DNA from: Egicoccus sp. AB-alg2 | GTDB lineage: Bacteria; Actinomycetota; Nitriliruptoria; Nitriliruptorales; Nitriliruptoraceae | DNA: 64,000 nt | Direction: 5' to 3' | Assembly (NCBI RefSeq): GCF_041821065.1 | Contig: NZ_JBGUAX010000008.1 | Coordinates: 124,001 to 188,000, forward strand | In this document: positions 36,518 to 43,847 of the stretch, piece by piece | How positions within the stretch are numbered: position 1 is the first letter of the stretch | Layout: every line of letters starts with the position of its first letter | Position numbers and translations under genes: made by a program | The notes under the pieces: model-generated | What the model saw: the letters and a program-made list of their open reading frames with translations, nothing else | Database searches by the model: none | What the model was told of the DNA's origin: nothing

Positions 36518-37291
36518 TCACCGGCTCGTGGGCTGGCCGTTGTCGGCCGCGCCACCATCGATGAGCGCAGCGTCGTCGCGCACACGGTCGGCCGTACGCG
36601 CCAGATGGGTCGCCATGATGCTGCGCGCCAGCACGGGATCGCGGTCGCGAACCGCCGCGACCAGGTCACGGTGTTCGCGGATCCCGGCGTCACCGGGATG
36701 TGGATCGATGAGCTTGGCGCGCACCAGTGAGTGCAGGATCGGCCGCTGGAACGCTTCCGTGATCAACTCCACGGCCCGATTGTGCGACGCGCGTGCCAGC
36801 CGCACGTGGAACTCCGCGGAGAGCGACACGTCGAAGTCGCCGTCCTCGAGGCCCTGCTCGGCGCGGTCGCAGATCGCCTCGAGTTCCTCGAGATCCTCGT
36901 CGGTGGCGCGATCGCAGACCAGGTCCAGCGCGCCGAGCTCGAACACCACGCGTGCCTCGGTTACCTCGGCAGCGGTCAGGGCCGACGTCAGCAACAGGTT
37001 GTCCAGCCCGCGCTGGAGATGTTCGGCACGCGGGGTGGTCACGAAGGCACCGCCCCCCGCCCCGACCCGGATCGTGACCAGGCCGTCGGCTTCCAGCGCG
37101 CGCAGGGCGTCGCGGACCGTGACCCGACTGACGCCGAGTTGCGTCGCGAGCTCACGCTCCGGTGGCAGGCGGTCGCCCGGGGACAGCTGCCCGTTCTCGA
37201 CCGCCGCCCGGATCTGACGGACGACCTCCGCGGATGCCCGTGGGCTCGCGATCGCGGAGAACAGCTCGGCGCTCACGCGACCGTCGCTCAT
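36518..37291 (-). CDS. FadR-subfamily GntR transcriptional regulator 1
   Basis: A 257-residue protein. A winged helix covers about 14-80 (RLPPERELATQLGVSRVTVR, then GLVTIRVGAGGGAFV), and an all-helical FCD effector domain covers 95-235 with the metal-ligand pattern D..H (FHVRLARASHN) and two later His residues. It is paralogous to the regulator at 58120-58851. The gene is divergent from the Rieske oxygenase, and FadR-type sites lie in front of both genes. Likely a repressor released by a pathway acid. Confidence 0.88.
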   Translation of the reverse strand: MSDGRVSAELFSAIASPRASAEVVRQIRAAVENGQLSPGDRLPPERELATQLGVSRVTVRDALRALEADGLVTIRVGAGGGAFVTTPRAEHLQRGLDNLLLTSALTAAEVTEARVVFELGALDLVCDRATDEDLEELEAICDRAEQGLEDGDFDVSLSAEFHVRLARASHNRAVELITEAFQRPILHSLVRAKLIDPHPGDAGIREHRDLVAAVRDRDPVLARSIMATHLARTADRVRDDAALIDGGAADNGQPTSR

Positions 37292-37314
37292 GTGTACACC
37301 CCTTCGAAGGAAGA

Positions 37315-37328
37315 ATGGTCTTATCGTA
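37315..37328. promoter_or_regulatory. Degenerate FadR-type site upstream of regulator 1
   Basis: ATGGTCTTATCGTA keeps the left half-site GGT and has ATC in place of ACC. It lies 24 bases upstream of the regulator start, a position suited to autoregulation. Confidence 0.4.
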
Positions 37329-37425
37329 ATCGTTACGGCTTCGCTGCCCCTCCACCAGATCGAGAAGGTCGTCGGTGCCCGTTCGCCCGGCCCCTCCACG
37401 CGCCGACCGGCAGTGGTATGATGTC

Positions 37426-37441
37426 TATAGGTAGGACCTTA
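37426..37441. promoter_or_regulatory. FadR-type operator upstream of the Rieske oxygenase
   Basis: TATAGGTAGGACCTTA has AGGT-AGG-ACCT as a clean inverted repeat, 18 bases ahead of the oxygenase start. Confidence 0.6.
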
Positions 37442-37458
37442 GTTGGAGGGCGCAGCGG

Positions 37459-38751
37459 ATGCTGAAGCAAGAGATCAACGAGCTTCTCACGCAGACCGAC
37501 CGCGGCACGCCGATGGGGGAGCTGTTCCGTCAGTACTGGATCCCCGCGCTGCTCGCGGAGGAGCTCCCCGAAGACGACGCCCCGCCCGTGCGTGTCAAGC
37601 TGCTCGGTGAGCGTCTCGTCGCGTTCCGAGACAGCGAGGGTCGCTACGGGCTCATCGACGAGTTCTGTGCCCACCGCGGGGTGTCGTTGTGGTTCGGGCG
37701 CAACGAGGACGGTGGTCTGCGCTGCCCCTACCACGGGTGGAAATACGACGTCACCGGTCAGTGCACGGAGATCCCGTCCGAACCGGACGAGAAGGAGAGC
37801 CTGCTGTGCGCCAAGATCAAGCTGACGGGCTATCCGCTGGTCAAGGTCGGTGACGTCCTCTGGACGTACATGGGCGACCCCGCCTCGCAGCCGCCGTTGC
37901 CCGAGTGGGAGTTCGCGACGGTCCCGCCGGAGCAGACCTACACGTCCAAGCGCTGGCAGGAGTCCAACTGGCTCCAGGCGCTCGAAGGTGGCATCGATTC
38001 GAGCCACGTCTCCTGGCTGCACTCCGGCGGGCTGCAGTCCGACCCGCTCTTCAAGGGCGCCGCGGGCAACAAGTACAACCTCGCCGACCGCAAGCCGTTC
38101 TTCGAGGTCGTCGAGTCGGAGGGCGGGTTGTTCATCGGCGTACGCCGCAATGCCGAGGAGGGCCACTACTACTGGCGCATCACGCCGTGGATCATGCCGT
38201 CGTTCACGATGGTCCCGCCCCGCGGCGACCACCCCGTGCACGGGCACTTCTGGATCCCGATCGACGACGAGAACTGCTGGGTGTTCACCTTCGACTACCA
38301 CCCGGTTCGCGCCCTGACGGATGACGAGGTGCAGGCGATGAAGGACGGTCACGGCGTGCACAACGAGTACGTCCCGGGCACCTACCGTCCCCTGCAGAAC
38401 AAGGACAACGACTACCTGATGGACCGTGAGGCGCAGCGACGCGGCGAGACCTACTCCGGGGTCAAGGGAATCGCGATGCAGGACGCCTCGCTGCAGGAGA
38501 GCATGGGTCCGATCGTTGACCGCACGAAGGAGAAGCTGGTCTCCACCGACACCGGGATCATCATGGCGCGTCAGCGGCTGCGGAAGGCGGCCGAGGAGTT
38601 GCGTGACCAGGGTACGACCCCACCAGGTGTCGATCCCGAGCACCACAAGGTCCGCTCGGCAGCTGTGGTGCTGCCCAAGGACCAGCCGTTCCTCGAGGCC
38701 TCGCGTGATGCCCTGCGTGTGCGGCCCGGCGTCGCGCAGTCCTCGGTGTGA
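37459..38751 (+). CDS. Rieske non-heme iron oxygenase, phthalate 4,5-dioxygenase-like large subunit
   Basis: A 430-residue oxygenase. The Rieske cluster ligands are Cys70 and His72 (CAHRG) and Cys89 and His92 (CPYHGW). The mononuclear iron site is in the ESNWLQALEGG and IDSSHVSWLH segment, with His183 and His188 as ligands and Asp180 as the bridging acid. The length and this motif fit the phthalate 4,5-dioxygenase/OhpA-like branch that acts on aromatic carboxylates. No reductase is adjacent. A Rieske ferredoxin is encoded at 56409-56777. The start overlaps no other gene, and its stop overlaps the next start. Confidence 0.87.
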   Translation: MLKQEINELLTQTDRGTPMGELFRQYWIPALLAEELPEDDAPPVRVKLLGERLVAFRDSEGRYGLIDEFCAHRGVSLWFGRNEDGGLRCPYHGWKYDVTGQCTEIPSEPDEKESLLCAKIKLTGYPLVKVGDVLWTYMGDPASQPPLPEWEFATVPPEQTYTSKRWQESNWLQALEGGIDSSHVSWLHSGGLQSDPLFKGAAGNKYNLADRKPFFEVVESEGGLFIGVRRNAEEGHYYWRITPWIMPSFTMVPPRGDHPVHGHFWIPIDDENCWVFTFDYHPVRALTDDEVQAMKDGHGVHNEYVPGTYRPLQNKDNDYLMDREAQRRGETYSGVKGIAMQDASLQESMGPIVDRTKEKLVSTDTGIIMARQRLRKAAEELRDQGTTPPGVDPEHHKVRSAAVVLPKDQPFLEASRDALRVRPGVAQSSV

Positions 38752-39266
38752 CCATGACCCAGCGACAGCCGATCCTGCTCAACACCAGCGCGGTCGCGTC
38801 CTCCGCTCGGGAGGCCGCGTTCCGCATCGACTTCAATGACTTCGAGCCGCGGGCCTCGCGCGTGATCGCGCTGGACGGGGCCGCTGCCGAGGTCGTGAGA
38901 CGGCTCGCCGCCGGCACCTGGGCTGGTGGACGTTTCCTGTTGTTCGACGAGCTCGTCGACGACGGCGGCGAACGAGACGCCACCCTCCGCACGATCGACG
39001 GCCAGCCGCGCCGTCTGATCGAGGAGCTCGAGGACAGCGACGTCGTCGTGATGATCGCCACGGCCGAGGCCCGGCCCGAGGCCGCCGCCGTCGTGGGAGA
39101 TGCGGCCGCGGCGCGGCCCGTCATGTCCGCGGCGCTCGTACTCGCCGAGAACGGCGACGCCGAGGTCGAGGATGCGGTGGCCGTCCTGCGCCCCAACGCG
39201 ATGGTCATGCTGCTGTTGCACGACGAGCAGGACGTCGGCGAGGTGCTCAGCGCGCTGCGCGTGTGA
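38748..39266 (+). CDS. Hypothetical protein of the Rieske operon (172 aa)
   Basis: The GTG at 38748 overlaps the oxygenase stop (GTGTGA); an ATG at 38754 is also possible. The protein looks like a compact alpha/beta fold: strand FLLFDELV, strand SDVVVMIATA, a helix with AAAVVGDAAAARPV, then AMVMLLLHDEQ. I do not recognise its family. The tight coupling to the oxygenase and the PanB-like gene suggests a dedicated role in this pathway. Confidence 0.6.
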   Translation: MTMTQRQPILLNTSAVASSAREAAFRIDFNDFEPRASRVIALDGAAAEVVRRLAAGTWAGGRFLLFDELVDDGGERDATLRTIDGQPRRLIEELEDSDVVVMIATAEARPEAAAVVGDAAAARPVMSAALVLAENGDAEVEDAVAVLRPNAMVMLLLHDEQDVGEVLSALRV

Positions 39267-39298
39267 GTTCCTGGGCACCCGGACGGACAGGAGACCCC

Positions 39299-40120
39299 GT
39301 GGCAGCCACTCGAAGCCTGCCCGAACTGCAGGCCATGAAGAAGCGCGGCGAGAAGATCGCCGGCGTCGTGGCCTGGGACTACCAGATGGCACGCATCGCC
39401 GATCGTGCCGGCGCGGACATCATCTCGGTCGGGGACTCCGTCGGCGTGAACCTCTGGGGCCACGCCAATCCCCTGGAGGTGACCCAACAGCAGATAATCA
39501 TCGTCGCGTCCGCGGTGCGTCGGGGCACGACCTCCGCGTTGTTGAGCGTGGACTTCCCGTTCGGGCCGCTGCAGGCCGGCGTCGACAGCGCCGTTCGCTG
39601 CGCCATAGAGCTGGTCAAGGCCGCGGGGGCGGACCTGGTCAAGCTCGACGGCGCTGCGGCCTACCCTGACGCAGTCGAGGCGGTCACGCGAGCGGGCATC
39701 CCGGTCTGGGCGCAGTTCGGCGTGACGCCCCAGACCGCGCTCACCTACGGGATCCCCTATTCGGCGATGTCGGATCCGGACGCGCAGCTGCCACCGGAGA
39801 TGACCGAACAGATGATCAGCGAGGCCAGGCTGCTCGAGGACGCCGGCGCGTCGTTGCTCAACTTCACCAACTCCGGCCCGGTCGTCGGCCCGGAGGTCGT
39901 GGCTGCCGTCGACATCCCCGTACTCGGCGGCTTCGGAGGCGGCCCCTGGCTGGACGGTCGCATCCGGATGAGCACCTCGGCGATCGGCTACGCGGAATCG
40001 ATGATCGACGACCCCCGCGACACCTATGCGAACGTCGGTGCGATCGCCTACGAGGCCCTGCAGGCCTACGTCGGTGACGTCCGGGCCGGCAAGCAGGTCA
40101 AGAGCGGTCGTCCCGGTTGA
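39299..40120 (+). CDS. PanB-like (ketopantoate hydroxymethyltransferase family) protein with altered active site
   Basis: A 273-residue (beta/alpha)8 protein. The family motifs SVGDSVG (Asp46), VDFPFG (Asp85) and the substrate lysine Lys115 are present, so metal and carboxylate binding are likely. The segment that carries the catalytic Glu181 of E. coli PanB (VLECVP) reads LLNFTNSGP here, with no acid, and Glu114 is replaced by Asp117. It is therefore unlikely to make ketopantoate. A lyase or aldolase role in the aromatic pathway is my inference. The GTG follows AGGAGA. Confidence 0.75.
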   Translation: MAATRSLPELQAMKKRGEKIAGVVAWDYQMARIADRAGADIISVGDSVGVNLWGHANPLEVTQQQIIIVASAVRRGTTSALLSVDFPFGPLQAGVDSAVRCAIELVKAAGADLVKLDGAAAYPDAVEAVTRAGIPVWAQFGVTPQTALTYGIPYSAMSDPDAQLPPEMTEQMISEARLLEDAGASLLNFTNSGPVVGPEVVAAVDIPVLGGFGGGPWLDGRIRMSTSAIGYAESMIDDPRDTYANVGAIAYEALQAYVGDVRAGKQVKSGRPG

Positions 40121-40192
40121 CCCGGGCCCCGAGCACTGCCCGTGTCCACACGTGTGAGCGTGGACGCGGGGTCGAGCGAACAGGAGTGTGTC

Positions 40193-41068
40193 GTGCCCCA
40201 CGTGGAGATCGACGGCATCCGCACCGCCTACGAGGTCATCGGATCCGGCCCGCCGCTGCTGATGTTCTCGCCGGGTGGCTTCAACGCCGTGCGCAACAAC
40301 TGGTCCGAGCTGGGCGTGTACAAGCGTCTGTCGCTGCTGCCGGCCCTCTCCGAGCGCTTCCGGTGCATCGTCTTCGATCGGCGCGAGGCCGGCGAGTCCG
40401 GTGGCCGGGTCCAGCGGCTGGACTGGCGCGACCTCGTGGCGCAGGGCATCGGCCTGCTCGATCGGCTGGGCATCTCCAGGGCACACCTGATGGGCGGTTG
40501 CGTCGGCTGCTCGATCGTGGCGCGCGCGTCCGTCGACCACCCCAGCCGCGTGGCGGGCATGGTGTTGTACTCCCCGGCGGGCGGCCCGCGGTACCGCATG
40601 GGTCAGCACCGTCGTTTCGTCCAGCATCTGGCCTTCGCCGCCTTCGAAGGGCTCGACGGCGTGGTGGACCACGCTCGTGCGACGACGGAGAGCTTCTCGC
40701 AGGACCCTCGAGTCGGGCCGTGGGCCAGTGTGCTCCGCAGCGACGAGGAGTTCGCGGCCGCCTACCGGGGCCTCGACCCCGCCTGGTACGAGGCCGTGGT
40801 GACCGGCACGGCGCGGGTGATGTTCGATCGGGACACCGTTCCCGGTGTCGAACCCGAGGACCTCTTGTCGCTGGAAGACGTCCCCACGCTCATCGTCCCG
40901 GGTGACGATGCCTCGCACGCACCGTCCGCAGCGCAGTACCTGCGCGAATGCCTGCCGGCGGCGCGCTACTGGGACGCGCCCGTCGCGGAGCAGACGTCGA
41001 CCTCGGCGCCGCAGCAGATCCTGGCCGCGCTCGACGAGGCGCAGGCACGTCGGCCCGCCGACGCCTGA
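40193..41068 (+). CDS. Alpha/beta hydrolase with Cys nucleophile
   Basis: A 291-residue alpha/beta hydrolase. The oxyanion region is SPGGFNAVRNNW, and the nucleophile elbow is GGCVG with Cys103 where Ser is usual. Dienelactone hydrolases also use Cys. A His and Asp are available in the segment GDDASHAPSAAQYL. The GTG at 40193 has AGGAG six bases upstream. A longer frame to 40142 has no ribosome site. Likely a C-C or ester hydrolase for a ring-cleavage or lactone intermediate. Confidence 0.78.
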   Translation: MPHVEIDGIRTAYEVIGSGPPLLMFSPGGFNAVRNNWSELGVYKRLSLLPALSERFRCIVFDRREAGESGGRVQRLDWRDLVAQGIGLLDRLGISRAHLMGGCVGCSIVARASVDHPSRVAGMVLYSPAGGPRYRMGQHRRFVQHLAFAAFEGLDGVVDHARATTESFSQDPRVGPWASVLRSDEEFAAAYRGLDPAWYEAVVTGTARVMFDRDTVPGVEPEDLLSLEDVPTLIVPGDDASHAPSAAQYLRECLPAARYWDAPVAEQTSTSAPQQILAALDEAQARRPADA

Positions 41069-41092
41069 TCGTCGACCCGCCGAAGCGACGCC

Positions 41093-41542
41093 TCAGATGG
41101 ACTCGCCGCGTTCCATGGCGGCGATCTGTGCCAGACGCCGGGCGTGCTTGCCGCCGGTGAAGTCGGTCGTCAACCAGCGGTCGACGATGCGCATCGCGAG
41201 GTCGGGGGCCGTGATCTTGGCGCCGAGCACCAGGACGTTGCCGTCGTTGTTCGCGCGGGCGATCTCGGCCAGGAACACGCGTTCGCACAGCGTGGCACGC
41301 ACCCCGTCGATCTTGTTGAGAGCGATCGTCTCGCCCGAGCCCGTGCCACCGATCATGATCCCCCGGTCGGCGATGCCGTCACCGACGTGGTGCCCGATGT
41401 CGGCGCACAGCCGGGGATAGTCGACCTCGACGACCTCGTCGACGCCGCGGTCGTTGACGTCGTGCCCCAACGCGGTCAGGTGCTCGACGAGTCGGTGCTT
41501 GAGTGCGACGCCGTTGTGGTCGGCCGCGATTGCGATGCGCAT
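41093..41542 (-). CDS. rpiB: RpiB/LacAB-family sugar-phosphate isomerase, Mycobacterium type
   Basis: A 149-residue isomerase. IAIAADHNG and GGTGSGETIALNKI are the family signatures. The catalytic Cys65 of E. coli RpiB is Gly65 here, and Glu71 is present where M. tuberculosis RpiB has its catalytic Glu75, so it uses the Glu mechanism. The family converts ribose 5-phosphate to ribulose 5-phosphate. The location inside an aromatic-acid island suggests it may serve another keto/aldo isomerisation. It is 22 bases downstream of the decarboxylase-like gene. Confidence 0.85.
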   Translation of the reverse strand: MRIAIAADHNGVALKHRLVEHLTALGHDVNDRGVDEVVEVDYPRLCADIGHHVGDGIADRGIMIGGTGSGETIALNKIDGVRATLCERVFLAEIARANNDGNVLVLGAKITAPDLAMRIVDRWLTTDFTGGKHARRLAQIAAMERGESI

Positions 41543-41564
41543 CACGTTGCCCTTCGGCAGATGG

Positions 41565-42500
41565 TCACTCCTCGACCGAAGCGAAGACGTCCTCGAGACG
41601 GGGATACGTGCGCAGAATCTGTTGGTCGACGGCGTGCTCGAACAGCGTCTCGAGCATCTCGGTGTTCGGTCCGAGCCCGTAGGGAAGTGGGTCGCCGTCG
41701 ATGCGTTCGCGCACGGTCGCGTACAAGCGGTCGTTGGCGTCCATCTCGCTGTCGGCCAGGTCGTCGAGGCCGGCGACGTAGGCCTCCTTGGCAGCGAGGA
41801 ACGTCTGGAACAGGTCGCGGGCGAGGCCGGGATGGGCGGCGAGCACGTCGTCGCGGACGACGACGAGATGGTTGATGGGGTAGAAGCCGCGCTCGTCCAG
41901 GGCACGTAGCGCGGCGGCCTGGGGGTCGGGGATCAGTGGACGCAGCGCCTCGTCACCGGCCTTGATGTTGATGGCGGCCGGCAACTCGCCCGCGACGACC
42001 ATCTTCGCCAGGTCCGACCCCGGTGGCAGGTGGACGACGTTGCTCGGTGGCTGGTACGCCTCGACGTGTTCGTCGCCGGACAACGCCCAGGTGACCCGGT
42101 CGAGTTCGACCCCGTACTCCAGCCGCAGGATCGCCCGCGCCCACACGCCCGTCGTGACCGTGTAGCCGCGATTCACGCCGACGGCGTGCCCTTCGAGCCC
42201 CCGCGGGTCGGCGATGTCGGTGTCGTTGCGCACATGGATCGCGCCGTGATGGAACCCGCGCACGAGGAAGATCGGCAGCGCGGTGAACGGCACCCCGTGT
42301 TCGCGGGCGCACAGGTACGTGGTGAGCGCCATCTCGCAGATGTCGAATTCGAGGGAGCGCACCATTCGGCGGAAGGCGTCCACCAGCACAGGCACCTCGA
42401 CGACCTGCAGATCACAGGCCTGCGGGGACAGGGCGCCGGACGTGATGGCGCGATTGTTGCCCTGGGGGCGGGTGACGATCGAGAGTTCCGGTCGGCTCAT
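41565..42500 (-). CDS. 4,5-dihydroxyphthalate decarboxylase-like protein 1
   Basis: A 311-residue protein of periplasmic-binding-protein fold without a signal peptide. It shares with the protein at 62433-63425 the early pattern FDICEMALTTYLC, then LPIFLVRGFHHGAIHVR and the DIADPRGLEGHAVGV segment. These are the hallmarks of the Pht5 decarboxylase group. It is more divergent than the second copy, so its substrate may differ. Start ATG at 42498-42500. It is divergent from the membrane-protein gene at 42569. Confidence 0.72.
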   Translation of the reverse strand: MSRPELSIVTRPQGNNRAITSGALSPQACDLQVVEVPVLVDAFRRMVRSLEFDICEMALTTYLCAREHGVPFTALPIFLVRGFHHGAIHVRNDTDIADPRGLEGHAVGVNRGYTVTTGVWARAILRLEYGVELDRVTWALSGDEHVEAYQPPSNVVHLPPGSDLAKMVVAGELPAAINIKAGDEALRPLIPDPQAAALRALDERGFYPINHLVVVRDDVLAAHPGLARDLFQTFLAAKEAYVAGLDDLADSEMDANDRLYATVRERIDGDPLPYGLGPNTEMLETLFEHAVDQQILRTYPRLEDVFASVEE

Positions 42501-42531
42501 CAAGTCGGCTCACGAGTCCGGTTAATTGACG

Positions 42532-42547
42532 GACCATAGTACCATAG
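42532..42547. promoter_or_regulatory. Degenerate FadR-type site in a divergent promoter
   Basis: GACCATAGTACCATAG lies between the divergent genes starting at 42500 and 42569. It contains two ACCAT half-sites in the same direction instead of one inverted repeat, so it may bind weakly or differently. Confidence 0.35.
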
Positions 42548-42568
42548 GGCAGGCTCTCGGCGGCGGTC

Positions 42569-43723
42569 GTGACGTGGGAGGGCGAGATCACCGGGCTCGT
42601 GGAGGTGGTGCTGCGACCTGCCGCGGAGGCCTTCCTCGGGGTCACGGTCTTCGTCGCCACGATGATGGGGGTGTTCGCCGTCCTGCACTGGCGGCTGGGG
42701 CCGGCGTTGCCGCGTCTGCTCGCACGGCATCGCCGATACGGTCCGCTCCTGGGAGCACTCCTCGGCGTCGTGCCCGGGTGCGGTGGTGCGATCTTCGTGA
42801 TCCCGCTGTACGCGCGCCGACAGGTCTCATTCGGGACCGTGGTGGCGGCGCTCGTGGCGACGATGGGCGATTCGTCCTTCGTGCTGTTCGCGGCCGATCC
42901 CGGGCTCGCCCTTCGGCTGCACGGGCTGCTGTTCGTGACCGGCCTGGTCGTCGGGATCGTCGTCGATGCCTGCCGCTACGCCCCCGCGGCGCGGCCGGCC
43001 CCGGTCGCCGTCGTCGCCGCAGCGGCCGGCAGTCGGTCGTTGACGAGCCACGCCGACGAGTTCGAGTCGCCGGCGGCCGTCCTGTCCGGCCGCGACATGG
43101 GCGGCGAGCCTGCCTTCGGAAACGACGCCAGATGGAAAGCGGCCGTCTTCTGGCTGCTGGTCCTGCTCGGTCTGTCGGTGAGTGTGCCGGACCTGGTCGG
43201 CGGCGCGGATCCATTGGCGCCGACCGGCCCCCGTGGCGCCGCCGCAGCGGTCGGGCTGACCGGGACGGCCATGGCACTGTGGCTGGCGCGCGAGCGCCGC
43301 TGCGGGGGAGCGCCGGAGGCGTCCTCGTCGGGCGGCCTGCATGAGGTACTGGCCGCGACCGCCGTCGAGTCGGCGCGCGTGGGTATGTGGATCGCGTTCG
43401 TGCTCGTCGGTGTCGAGGTCGTGGGGTTGCTCGGAGCGCCGATCGTGCTGATTGCGACCCTGAGCGGCATGCTCGGTGTGGCTGCCGGTGCGCTTCTCGG
43501 CCTCGTGCCCGGGTGTGCCCCGCAGATCGTGCTCACGGGTATGTACGCCGGTGGTCTGCTGCCGTTTCCCACGCTCGTCGCCAACGCACTCAGCCAGGAC
43601 GGCGACGCACTGCTCCCCTTGCTGCTGTTGGACCCGCGGGCGGCGATCGTCGCCAACCTGGTCACGACCGTCCCGGGCCTGATCGTCGGCGGGGCGGTGC
43701 TCGTGTTGGCGATCGCACCGTGA
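42569..43723 (+). CDS. Putative 10-TM metal/anion exporter (ArsP_2/DUF2899 family)
   Basis: A 384-residue membrane protein with about ten hydrophobic helices in two halves. Each half has a conserved Pro-Gly-Cys: GVVPGCGGAIFVIPLYAR and GLVPGCAPQIVLTGMYAG. This pattern matches the ArsP_2 (putative heavy-metal exporter, also called putative manganese transporter) family. A substrate link to the aromatic island is unclear. It may export an organic anion or a metal. GTG start at 42569. Confidence 0.7.
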   Translation: MTWEGEITGLVEVVLRPAAEAFLGVTVFVATMMGVFAVLHWRLGPALPRLLARHRRYGPLLGALLGVVPGCGGAIFVIPLYARRQVSFGTVVAALVATMGDSSFVLFAADPGLALRLHGLLFVTGLVVGIVVDACRYAPAARPAPVAVVAAAAGSRSLTSHADEFESPAAVLSGRDMGGEPAFGNDARWKAAVFWLLVLLGLSVSVPDLVGGADPLAPTGPRGAAAAVGLTGTAMALWLARERRCGGAPEASSSGGLHEVLAATAVESARVGMWIAFVLVGVEVVGLLGAPIVLIATLSGMLGVAAGALLGLVPGCAPQIVLTGMYAGGLLPFPTLVANALSQDGDALLPLLLLDPRAAIVANLVTTVPGLIVGGAVLVLAIAP

Positions 43724-43742
43724 CGGCGGCGGCGCGTTGCCA

Positions 43743-43755
43743 TTGGTTAGTCCAA
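43743..43755. promoter_or_regulatory. FadR-type site upstream of the MFS-aldo/keto reductase gene
   Basis: TTGGTTAGTCCAA is a perfect inverted repeat (TTGG ... CCAA). The core GGT-TAG-TCC is the same as in the aldehyde dehydrogenase site. Confidence 0.55.
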
Positions 43756-43847
43756 CAGTAGACTCGCCGGTCGGGCGCGCGGTCGCGCCTTCGTCCCCGC
43801 CGCTGGCCTGGTCGGGATGCGCCGGGGGGTACGACGGTCGGAGGTGG

